Made by a program: the position numbers and the translations under genes
The notes under the pieces: model-generated
The model's database searches: none
Told to the model about the DNA's origin: nothing
The model's input: the letters and a program-made list of their open reading frames with translations, nothing else
Part shown: positions 9,230-17,504 of the stretch, piece by piece
Layout: every line of letters begins with the position of its first letter
How positions within the stretch are numbered: position 1 is the stretch's first letter
Source of the DNA: Stentor roeselii
Lineage: Eukaryota; Ciliophora; Heterotrichea; Heterotrichida; Stentoridae
Length of the DNA stretch: 64,000 nucleotides
Direction of reading: 5' to 3'
NCBI GenBank assembly: GCA_006503475.1
Contig: RSEH01000009.1
Coordinates: forward strand, 124,001-188,000

Positions 9230-10924
9230 TTAATCTACTATTCTAGTGATTTTGCGTTTAACTCTTTTGGGATTTTGATAACATGGTGCACAAAAAGCGA
9301 TGTCACAAACTTCACAACAAAACATTCCTGCTCTATCAAATTCAACCTTACAACAGCAGCAAATAATATCCTTATCTCCAGTTTCAATAGGATTACATTT
9401 CCAAGTTAATGGATGATCTAATCTATGACTTTTTTTCATATTACTGACAATAACATTGATTAAAATATCAGAGCATTCAATACAAATATCGAAGTCACAT
9501 TCTCTGCATCGATATCTTTCAGTATTGAAATTTCTGTAACATAAGTCACATTTATGAAAAGTCGCTTTAGCCCATCTCATCCAATGATGTTTTCGACAAC
9601 TCAGAATAGGATGACCTGCAACAGGTCGTTCATGATATTCTCTGCATTCAGGACACAAAAAAAAGTATTTGCAAATCTTGCATATCAAGGCTTCCCCTTC
9701 AAATGAATCTTTGCAAGAGCTGCATTTCGGATATATTTCATTTCCGTTAATTTTGTTCAGTTTTAGTTCTTTTACTGATAAAGTGTGAAACTCACCACAT
9801 TTTGGAGTGTAAAATAAAGGCTTAAGATTAAAGTTTTTAATTCCACAGTCCTTGCATAGGTCAAAATTGCAATCTCGGCAATTCCATGAAGGTTCTGTCT
9901 TCATTATTTGGCACGATTTGCATGTAAAACCAAATCCTAGTCCTTTCATATTATAATAAAAACAAGTATCAGGTTTCCAGATGAGTTCATGATTTTTTAA
10001 ACATTTGATTTTAGGAGATTTTGACCCTATTTCATTTCCACACTTCTCGCATAACTTATAGTCACAGGAGGAGCAGTTCCAGCATGATGAAGAAAAGGTA
10101 AAGGAACACTTATCACAACTTATATAGAAACTGTTTGAAGATTTAAAGGACTGAAAAGTTACGAATATTGACCACTTCATTTCGTGGTTTAAAGGACATT
10201 TTGGATTTACTTTGTATTGGAGAATGCTTTTCATTGTTTTTGATTTACTTTCTTTATTTTCTTCATATTTTCTGTCTTTAACACGAAAAGTGCTTTCTGA
10301 TTTGGTTCCAGAGGATTCATTTATCGATTTTTTACTAAAATCAATTTTTCGTGTATCATTTATTTTTTCAACATGAATTGATGGTGAAGTGTTATTATTT
10401 GTAAAGAGAAAATCAAAATCTTGATAAATTGTTCCGTATGCTTCAATTGTTTGAGAAATTTCCTTACTTTTTAGAGTAAAATTATAAATTTTATCCCAAG
10501 TCCTCACTTCTGTCAGAGCTTCATCTTGTGATAATACTATGACTTGCTTAACTCTACAATCAGGAAGACTTCTCTCATTAACAGTTAAATTTCTAATGAA
10601 ATTCCTCAGGTTTTTTGCAGCTTCATCCAGTTTAAAAATGATTTCGTGAAAACTTTTTTCAAGCTTTTCAACAATTTTAGGAAAATCTTGGATTAGTTGA
10701 TTTTTATTTGCCACAACCCTTTTCAAAAGATCTTCAAGTTTCATCGAAACAAGCCGTTTTGACTGAGGATTGATGGTTCTTTGAAGCTCTATTGGTATGT
10801 GCGTTGGTTCTGAACAGTCAAGAAGGTGCCTGCTATAATGAATTTCACAGAAAAAATATGCTTGATTTCTGCAGACACATTCATAAATAGCTTCTTCTTC
10901 GCACTTAGGTTGAATGCACATCAT
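9230..10924 (-). CDS. Multi zinc-finger protein (DC1/ZZ-like array)
   Basis: This 564-residue protein has a B-box-like N-terminal Cys/His cluster (CEEEAIYECVCRNQAYFFCEIH), a helical middle (about 60-190), a Lys/Ser-rich linker, and then at least five C1/ZZ-like zinc modules. The repeated core is C-x2-C...W-x-C-x2-C-x4-L/I-C-x2-C, for example CSSCDYKLCEKCG, CRDCNFDLCKDCG and CRECDFDICIECS. Such arrays bind proteins or lipids; no enzyme motif is present. DC1-type repeats are expanded in plants and ciliates. CTTATAAAAATG marks the start. A B-box plus helix plan recalls TRIM proteins, but there is no RING. Confidence 0.75.
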   Translation of the reverse strand: MMCIQPKCEEEAIYECVCRNQAYFFCEIHYSRHLLDCSEPTHIPIELQRTINPQSKRLVSMKLEDLLKRVVANKNQLIQDFPKIVEKLEKSFHEIIFKLDEAAKNLRNFIRNLTVNERSLPDCRVKQVIVLSQDEALTEVRTWDKIYNFTLKSKEISQTIEAYGTIYQDFDFLFTNNNTSPSIHVEKINDTRKIDFSKKSINESSGTKSESTFRVKDRKYEENKESKSKTMKSILQYKVNPKCPLNHEMKWSIFVTFQSFKSSNSFYISCDKCSFTFSSSCWNCSSCDYKLCEKCGNEIGSKSPKIKCLKNHELIWKPDTCFYYNMKGLGFGFTCKSCQIMKTEPSWNCRDCNFDLCKDCGIKNFNLKPLFYTPKCGEFHTLSVKELKLNKINGNEIYPKCSSCKDSFEGEALICKICKYFFLCPECREYHERPVAGHPILSCRKHHWMRWAKATFHKCDLCYRNFNTERYRCRECDFDICIECSDILINVIVSNMKKSHRLDHPLTWKCNPIETGDKDIICCCCKVEFDRAGMFCCEVCDIAFCAPCYQNPKRVKRKITRIVD

Positions 10925-11735
10925 TTTTATAAGTTATTCTACATAATGTTTAAAAAAATGGAATTTTATTCAGCTATTTTAAGAGATATTTATCTTATTC
11001 AAATTAGTTAAAACCTGGATGGCATACCACCTATACCATGTTAAATTGTGTTCTACTCACCTGAATGAAAAATTTTAGAGTCACGTAAAAACCCAATTAT
11101 GGTTTGATAATATTATATATTAGTTATCTTCTAATTTATCTTTCCATTAAGAGAATAATGATTCAAACTCAATATTTGGCTTATTTTATCTACCAAGTCG
11201 ATACTTACAACAAAATTAATCATATTAGCATTCCTTTATATCTGGAAGGTCTATTGATGTAGTTTGATTGTTTTATCAAGTCATTATAATCTAAATGAGT
11301 GACCTTCATTTTTTTTTAGGAAATTTACTTGGGAGTCTATGGATTTGATTTATAAAATAAGGCATCCCTCTAATTAAAATTACTGGATTATCTAAAATCT
11401 TCGAATAATACTTAATTCTCTGAAGATTGTTTGGATTAACCTCTTCTGACATTAAAGAATAAATGATCAAATTCTATTATCCTTATATGTTTAAGATTAG
11501 AGAGTTTTCTCAATCTTAGTAAAAATACCGGTTTTATATTTAGTAGAATTATGTAATTAAGATGTATAATTATTTATTGGATGAAAACTTCAATGCTTTT
11601 TAAGGGTTTTTATTGGCTGATAGATTATTTATAGATTAGAATAATTTATCATTTTACAACCCGAAATATTCTTCTTGAAAGTAATAATAAATTCTTAAAT
11701 ATATTCATCTTTAAACCATCTGATTATTCACATAG
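10925..11735. other. AT-rich intergenic region
   Basis: About 810 bp between the zinc-finger gene start and the makorin-like gene stop. I find no frame with coding character, no tRNA and no repeat. It may contain remote pseudogene remains, but nothing can be named. Confidence 0.4.
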
Positions 11736-12356
11736 TTAATTAAGATTGAGTAAATCATTCAATTTTGGATTCTTCGCAACCGATTTTTCACCCAATTCAT
11801 TAATTTCCATAATCAAAGGAGGCGGAACCCATTTCTCACCATTCCTATAGCGATGATCATAAAAGCAAGAAGATCCAAAAGGACATTCCCCATCTCCAAA
11901 ATTAAAGAACTTGCAAGAAATAGTCCCTAACTTTTGTTTATACTGTTCAGCAAGTTTTACCTTTTCTTGATAGTCTTCAATGAACACTGGACTAGGAAGT
12001 ATGTAAAATGAAGTAGTTCTGCATAAGGGGCATCCCCTTGAGACTTCCTTAGGGACATTGATTTGGCCTCTCCACATTCTCATGCAGTTTATGCAGAAAG
12101 GATGAGAACATCCAAGTAAAAGTCCGAATTCTCGATGATTTTCCCTTACCTTATGCAAACAAATTCCACATTCTCGATCTCCTTCAACGTCAAGACCATT
12201 ACCAGAAGGATGTTCAAGCCAACATCTTTCACCATATCTGCAGTTCCCCTTCAGGAAGAAAGGACAAATTTTTTTTTCTTCTTCTTTTGGTTGGGTTGAG
12301 AATTTTTTCATGTCTTCTGGAGTGAAGTTCATCATTCTCATGTAAAATTCGTCCAT
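11736..12356 (-). CDS. Makorin-like E3 ubiquitin ligase
   Basis: This is 206 residues with CCCH - RING - CCCH architecture. Finger 1 uses C31, C39, C45 and H49. The C3HC4 RING uses C63, C66, C83, H85, C88, C91, C109 and C112 (CGICLHKV...CSHPFCINC...CPLC). Finger 2 uses C148, C158, C164 and H168. This is the makorin core, which couples RNA binding by CCCH fingers with E2-dependent ubiquitin transfer. Animal makorins are longer with more CCCH fingers and a makorin-type Cys-His motif, which I do not see, so this is a minimal version. The ATG is directly preceded by GTATAA. Confidence 0.82.
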   Translation of the reverse strand: MDEFYMRMMNFTPEDMKKFSTQPKEEEKKICPFFLKGNCRYGERCWLEHPSGNGLDVEGDRECGICLHKVRENHREFGLLLGCSHPFCINCMRMWRGQINVPKEVSRGCPLCRTTSFYILPSPVFIEDYQEKVKLAEQYKQKLGTISCKFFNFGDGECPFGSSCFYDHRYRNGEKWVPPPLIMEINELGEKSVAKNPKLNDLLNLN

Positions 12357-12471
12357 TTATACTTACTTTCAAGTCACACACTTTTCAATCAACTATTTAA
12401 CACTCCTACCACCCTGCAAAGAAAATCATTCAAAATATAAAAATTCAATCGTTATTTAAACTTAAAAGCCT

Positions 12472-13041
12472 TTAACTATTTCCTATTTTCAGTTTAGGTA
12501 CATTGTTTTTTTTCTCAGATTTGGGTATTTCTTCAGTTTTTTCCTTACTTTTCTTGACATTAAGTAATTCTCTAACAAGTAAATCAAACTCTTCCCTTAA
12601 ATTTTCAACAGTCCTCTGAGTAGCAAGTCTAAGATTTTCAGCATTATCAAGTTGTGTCCTGCATAAAATTTACTTTAACAGTTGTCTTAACTTCTTATTA
12701 TCCTCTTCAAGTTTTCCGATTTTCCGGGTGGATTTTTCTTCAGGTTCCTTCTTTTCCTGCAATTTTTCAGAATAAGAGCACAAAGCATCCCTAGCTTTTT
12801 GCAGTTGTTGAAAAATTTGGTCTCTTTGAGTTAAAATTTCCTCGATTTTCGTAATGGAAAAAGGACTTTGTTTCAATTTTATTACAACAGATGTCAGAGA
12901 TTCCGCCTTTGTTATTGGAACCAAAGTGAATAATTCCAGCTCGTTTGTATCAATTCCTAAATTTTCTGCGCATTGAAAGAGTAAAGTTGAATGATCTAAT
13001 GATGGGATCGAAAAGGCTGGGGTTAGTATTGAACAGTTCAT
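12472..13041 (-). CDS. Small coiled-coil protein, two exons
   Basis: ATG 13041 to TAA 12474-12472, with a 15-nt intron at 12659-12673, gives 184 residues. Residues about 1-60 look globular (CAENLGIDTNELELFTLVPI). From about 65 a long coiled coil follows (ITKIEEILTQRDQIFQQLQKA, then KLEEDNKKLRQLLK, continuing after splicing as TQLDNAENLRLATQ). The tail is Lys-rich. Without splicing the protein would stop inside the heptads, which supports the intron. No family is recognised; a cytoskeletal or ciliary role would be a guess. Confidence 0.7.
12659..12673 (-). other. 15-nt intron
   Basis: GTAAATTTTATGCAG on the minus strand. It contains the in-frame TAA that would end exon 1. Splicing joins AA to G within a Lys codon and continues the coiled coil. 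Confidence 0.82.
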
Positions 13042-13714
13042 TTTTTATTGAAGGATTGATGACATCTTAATAAAATAGTATTTTTTCTAAGGATAGTGAA
13101 AATTTGAATAGGGTTGATTTTGGATGAGGTGATGTTTAAGTTTAAAGATTTGTCATTTATTTTTAAAGGTAAATAGTGAAAAGTTGAAACTCTAAAAAAA
13201 ATGGAATCTTTGGGTTGTTTGGTGATTTCATAGAGAATAAAAATTATTGGAATTGATCATCAGAGATGAAAAAGTTTTAGATAGAATTAAGAGATTTTTA
13301 AAGGTTAGATGATCGTAATCATCGGGATTTAATTAGATGCATGAAAGATTTCATATTGTTAGTAAAAAATTTTCGGGGACCTTGTTAATAAAGTTATTTC
13401 TTAGCTGTATCTTCATTAAACATATAAAAAATAATACCAAAGATTATCTCTACATGCTTTCTCTCTTTCATTGTACTATCAAGAGGCCAGATCTATAAAT
13501 AAATTATTGAATATAAACAGTCAACAGCCAAACTCAAGAATCAAGAAAATTATTATACGCAAAGGCCAGAAAAATGCTCAAGGTGTTTTTCCTTATACCT
13601 ATTTTATTTTACCTGAACGTTTTCAAGTCAAGTCCAAAATCCAAAAATTAGCGCGAAAAGTGATTAGATGCTTCTCTGATGAAAAACACCCTCCAAATAT
13701 GAAATAATCTATTT
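13042..13714. other. Spacer with an ATG-less ORF
   Basis: 13042-13430 shows no gene. A frame open from 13435 to 13707 encodes a basic stretch (KKIIIRKGQKNAQGVFPYTY) with coding-like composition, but it has no ATG before its last codons and no convincing 15/16-nt intron links it to an upstream start or to the DP gene 7 nt later. It could be a gene fragment, a pseudogene, or the tail of a gene with an unrecognised first exon. Confidence 0.4.
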
Positions 13715-14851
13715 ATGAAGCAAAAGCAAAACTCAATCACCCGAAGGTATAAAACACAATATCAACCCCAAAATCTCAAAAACCTTAAAAAACCTCTTTA
13801 TAATCTAATGTTCGATCAGAGCCATTTATGCCCAGATCACATAGTAGAGATGCTTACCGACTTGCAAAAAAGTGAGTTCGGTGATTCAACCCTGCTAAAA
13901 TACCACAGCCGAACAATCACAGACCCTCTTCTGCGTCGTGTGTACTTCCAATTAAGTTACCCAGAGCTTCAGGACATTCCAAGTCCAAAAGTAATCGAGC
14001 TGCTGTATACTGAATACATGAAAGATTTTCCTAGAATAGACTCAGACCTCGAAAGTCTGAAGGTGAGTTTCACTCAAACGTTTTTCGATAACAACATTCA
14101 CTTCCTCTCCGATCCCGTCGACCTGGCACTCGAGAGTCATAAACAAGAAACCATGGAAGCGTCTTCGCTTAACTCTCTCTGGGGCGAGTTTAAAACCTCG
14201 TCACCGGCAAAGACCCCTTCGAAGACTTCAGCTCCGAAAACAACTGTTCGGTCGAAAAATGGACTAAAAATATTGAGTTGGAAAGTAAAGGAAATTGTTG
14301 AAAGACTTGGAAGTTCTACTTATCAAGAAGTCGCTGATTCCTTGGTTAAGGAAACTGAGGAGTATGAAGGGGACTCGAGAGATGAGAAGAATATTAGAAG
14401 AAGGGTTTATGATGCTCTTAATGTTCTTATTGCTGCTGGGGTTCTTGTTAAAAATAATAAAAAAGTTGAAGTGATTAGGAGGAAAGTTGATCCTTCTCTT
14501 GAGAAGATCAGGAAGATGAAGGAAGTGACTGAAAAGTTTTTGACTTTGCAAGCGCTTATTGAAAGAAATCGATATCTTAAGAATTCTACTCATTCGGTTT
14601 TTTTACCTTTTTATTTGGTTGTCGTTGAAAAAAAAAATGATAAATCTGTTCAGGTCTTGGCTAGTTTGCAGAAAAATCAGGCTTCTGTCAAGGTCAATCA
14701 TGATTTTTTAATACAGCATAGTGATGAACTTTTAAAGAAGTTGAATTTTCAGGTTAACTTTTCGTATTTTCCTCCTGAAAATTATGGCTTTGTTAAGTTT
14801 GATCATCATTTTGATTCGAAGCCTTTTATTGAAGATTCAATTTTAATCTAG
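13715..14851 (+). CDS. DP-family (TFDP) transcription factor
   Basis: This 378-residue protein has a winged-helix E2F/DP DNA-binding domain at about residues 181-255: LSWKVKEIVERLGSSTYQEV, then DEKNIRRRVYDALNVLIAAG, the conserved RRRVYD recognition helix in its DP form. A dimerisation coiled coil follows (KMKEVTEKFLTLQALIERN) and then a beta-rich C-terminal domain, as in DP proteins. DP pairs with E2F to control G1/S genes. The roughly 180-residue N-terminal extension is unusual; it is basic at first, then helical. The assignment to DP rather than E2F rests on the DEKNIRRRVYDALNVL signature. Confidence 0.85.
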   Translation: MKQKQNSITRRYKTQYQPQNLKNLKKPLYNLMFDQSHLCPDHIVEMLTDLQKSEFGDSTLLKYHSRTITDPLLRRVYFQLSYPELQDIPSPKVIELLYTEYMKDFPRIDSDLESLKVSFTQTFFDNNIHFLSDPVDLALESHKQETMEASSLNSLWGEFKTSSPAKTPSKTSAPKTTVRSKNGLKILSWKVKEIVERLGSSTYQEVADSLVKETEEYEGDSRDEKNIRRRVYDALNVLIAAGVLVKNNKKVEVIRRKVDPSLEKIRKMKEVTEKFLTLQALIERNRYLKNSTHSVFLPFYLVVVEKKNDKSVQVLASLQKNQASVKVNHDFLIQHSDELLKKLNFQVNFSYFPPENYGFVKFDHHFDSKPFIEDSILI

Positions 14852-14986
14852 GTTAAATTTTGGGTTTTGAAATTATTATACAGTATATATCATTTTTTCA
14901 AAATTTCTCAATCCAAAAATTTACAACATGAATAGTTTCATACAATCAGACTGATTTCGATATATCTCAGCATAAAATAATATAAA

Positions 14987-16138
14987 ATGCTCCTAATTTT
15001 AACAATATATCTTTGTGAAGCTAAGCTTTTATATTTCACAGAGGTCTGCCGTCACGGTGCCCGTTCTCCAAAGCATTTCATGCCCTGGGACACAGAGAAG
15101 CGCTGGCCAAATGGTTCAAAAAACCTGGTGAGTGAAGGACTTCGACAGCATTATTTACTAGGTAAATATTTGCGAAAACGATATATAACCGATTTCAACT
15201 TCTTAAGCGAGACCTATGACTCGAAAGAGCTGAAAGTTTACTCAACATCTGTAACTCGAACTATTTTCAGCATGGAGTCTCAGCTGATGGGTCTTTATCC
15301 TCAGCAAAACATGAGCCTTGATCATATTTTTAAGTCATCATATCTCACTAAAACACCTTCAATCAACAAGAAGCCTTTAATTCCGATCTTTTTAGATGAA
15401 AAAAAAATTGAGCCGATGCTACTGATTGAAGACTACTGCGAACCTTATAAAAATGACTCAAAACTAAGAAAGTCGTATTTAAAAAAATTTAAAAGAAAAA
15501 AATCGTATCACTTTATATCAGATACTGTCGAAGCATACTTTAAATCAATAAATCAAGAGAAAATCCCTCATGAACTTCGCGTTTTAGCCTCTGTGATTTC
15601 GAATAAATTCATGGGTTTCTCTATACCTCCAGTTTTTGATGATCTCTGGTATAACAAAACAAGAGATTTACACATTAAGATGAAAGAATATATAAAATAT
15701 GATAATAAATACTCGAGAACTCTTGCTGCGAGTGAGTTTTTAAATCATCTTTTACATCAGTTTGAGTCTAAAATTCGAGGAATAACTCAGAGAAAAGCAA
15801 CTATTTACTCTGCACATGATACGACTTTAATGAATATTTTTGCTGCTTTAAACGTACCTTTATTTGAACCTCCTTTCGCATCGATTCTCATATTCGAGCT
15901 TCATGAGAATGATAATGAATTTTTCATCAAAACTATTTTCAATGACTTGCCTTTGACTTTACCATTTTGTTCAGGTACTCTTTGTGACCTGTCAACTTTT
16001 CAGTCTTTCGTGTCGAGTAATACATTTAAAAATGTAACTGAAGCTTGTTTGAATTTTCCATCAGGGAAATATCTAACTAAGCCGAATTCTGAAATTTTTG
16101 ATATGGAAACAGATCAAGTTGATAATCAAGATCTTTAA
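14987..16138 (+). CDS. Histidine acid phosphatase, soluble form
   Basis: This 383-residue protein belongs to histidine phosphatase clade 2. The short signal peptide MLLILTIYLCEA is followed by YFTEVCRHGARSP, where RHGxRxP contains nucleophilic His23. The second catalytic motif AHDTTL lies near residue 277 with the proton-donor Asp. Conserved Cys residues fit disulfides in a lumenal enzyme. It probably removes phosphate from esters in lysosomes, phagosomes or at the surface. Unlike its downstream tandem paralogue it ends without a transmembrane anchor (DMETDQVDNQDL), suggesting a soluble product. AATATAAA directly precedes the ATG. Confidence 0.9.
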   Translation: MLLILTIYLCEAKLLYFTEVCRHGARSPKHFMPWDTEKRWPNGSKNLVSEGLRQHYLLGKYLRKRYITDFNFLSETYDSKELKVYSTSVTRTIFSMESQLMGLYPQQNMSLDHIFKSSYLTKTPSINKKPLIPIFLDEKKIEPMLLIEDYCEPYKNDSKLRKSYLKKFKRKKSYHFISDTVEAYFKSINQEKIPHELRVLASVISNKFMGFSIPPVFDDLWYNKTRDLHIKMKEYIKYDNKYSRTLAASEFLNHLLHQFESKIRGITQRKATIYSAHDTTLMNIFAALNVPLFEPPFASILIFELHENDNEFFIKTIFNDLPLTLPFCSGTLCDLSTFQSFVSSNTFKNVTEACLNFPSGKYLTKPNSEIFDMETDQVDNQDL

Positions 16139-16244
16139 AATTAGAGTTAGTTCACTTAATTAGAAAAATTTATTAGATTGAAATTGTAATGATGTGATTT
16201 GTTTTTGATGTATAAGACTTTGATAGTAAATCTTATAAAGAATA

Positions 16245-17501
16245 ATGATTCTCATTTTATCGCTTTTTATTTGTGAGGCAACACTTGTTTATTTCACTGA
16301 AGTATGTCGACATGGGGCACGAGCTCCTATTGCATATATGCCGTGGGATTCAGACTCACGTTGGCCTAATGGTGAGAAAAACCTTGTCAATGAAGGACTT
16401 AGACAGCATTATTTACTCGGCTTGTATTTGAGAAAGAATTATATTATCGATAGCAAATTCTTGAGTGATAATTACAACTCTACAGAAATTAAAGTCTACT
16501 CAACATCTATTTCTCGAACCATTTTCAGCATGGAATCTCAATTGATGGGACTTTATCCTCAAGAAGACATTTACTTCAGTGAAATCCTTTTACCAACAGG
16601 TGCAAAACAGACCACTTTAACCGGTAAAAGCCCATTAATTCCTATCTATCTAAATCAAAACAAAATAGAGCCAATGCTTCTAATCGAAGACTACTGCAAG
16701 CCTTACAAAGATGACGTAAAACTCAGAAAATCAACATCAGACTATTTAAAGTTATTCGAAAAATACCCAGAAATCACAAAAGTGGTAGAAAATTACTTCA
16801 ACTCAACCCCAGAAAATCCAGCTCCAGACTTTCTTCGGGTTCTCGGCTCAGTGACTTCAAACAGCTTCATGGGATACCCAGTCCCATCAGTCTTCAACAA
16901 CAAATGGCTTAAAAATGCTCAGAAGTTATACATAGAAATCAGAAAATACCTAAGATACGGGACTGAATATTCAAGAAAACTCGCTGCAAGTGAATTTTTA
17001 AACACGATTTTAGACCAATTCGAATCAAAAATAAAAGGAAAAGGAAATTTAAAAGCAACTCTTTACTCAGCTCATGACACAACCTTGATGAACATTTTCA
17101 CAACTTTAAAACTTCCAATTTCAATTCAACCTCCTTTTGCCTCGATTTTGATCTTTGAGCTTCACGAGTTAGATGAGAAGTTTTACGTAAAAATACTTTA
17201 CAACAATGAACCTGTGACTCTTTCAGGCTGTTCAAGTGATTTTTGTGAGTTCTTTAAGTTCAAGTCTTTCATTGAAGCTTCGACTTTTAAAAATGCGACA
17301 GATGCTTGCTTGGGTTTCACATCGTCAGTGATCAGTTCGAATAAGATTCCTTTGGGTCTTCCTGGTGACACAGTCGATATCAATGAAATTGTTGTCAACC
17401 AGTCTGGAGAAGAAGAGTCGAATTCTGTTTTCTTCATCTCGTTTTTTACCATCCCAGTCTTAATCCTTCTATACTATCTAATAAAAAAGATTCCTAGATA
17501 A
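16245..17501 (+). CDS. Histidine acid phosphatase, membrane-anchored
   Basis: This is a 418-residue paralogue of the gene 106 bp upstream, with signal peptide MILILSLFICEA, RHGARAP at residues 22-28 and AHDTTL near 277. The C-terminus carries an acidic stalk and a transmembrane helix (VFFISFFTIPVLILLYYLIKK), as in lysosomal acid phosphatase precursors. Its stop ends at 17501 and the next gene's ATG begins at 17505, leaving three bases. The tandem pair differs chiefly in the anchor. CTTATAAAG lies 5-14 nt before the start. Confidence 0.92.
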   Translation: MILILSLFICEATLVYFTEVCRHGARAPIAYMPWDSDSRWPNGEKNLVNEGLRQHYLLGLYLRKNYIIDSKFLSDNYNSTEIKVYSTSISRTIFSMESQLMGLYPQEDIYFSEILLPTGAKQTTLTGKSPLIPIYLNQNKIEPMLLIEDYCKPYKDDVKLRKSTSDYLKLFEKYPEITKVVENYFNSTPENPAPDFLRVLGSVTSNSFMGYPVPSVFNNKWLKNAQKLYIEIRKYLRYGTEYSRKLAASEFLNTILDQFESKIKGKGNLKATLYSAHDTTLMNIFTTLKLPISIQPPFASILIFELHELDEKFYVKILYNNEPVTLSGCSSDFCEFFKFKSFIEASTFKNATDACLGFTSSVISSNKIPLGLPGDTVDINEIVVNQSGEEESNSVFFISFFTIPVLILLYYLIKKIPR

Positions 17502-17504
17502 TCC

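Noticed and set aside
13435-13707. ORF of about 78-91 codons upstream of the DP gene as a separate gene or DP exon
   Set aside because: There is no ATG in the useful part, its frame differs from DP, and no GT...AG intron of 15/16 nt joins them.
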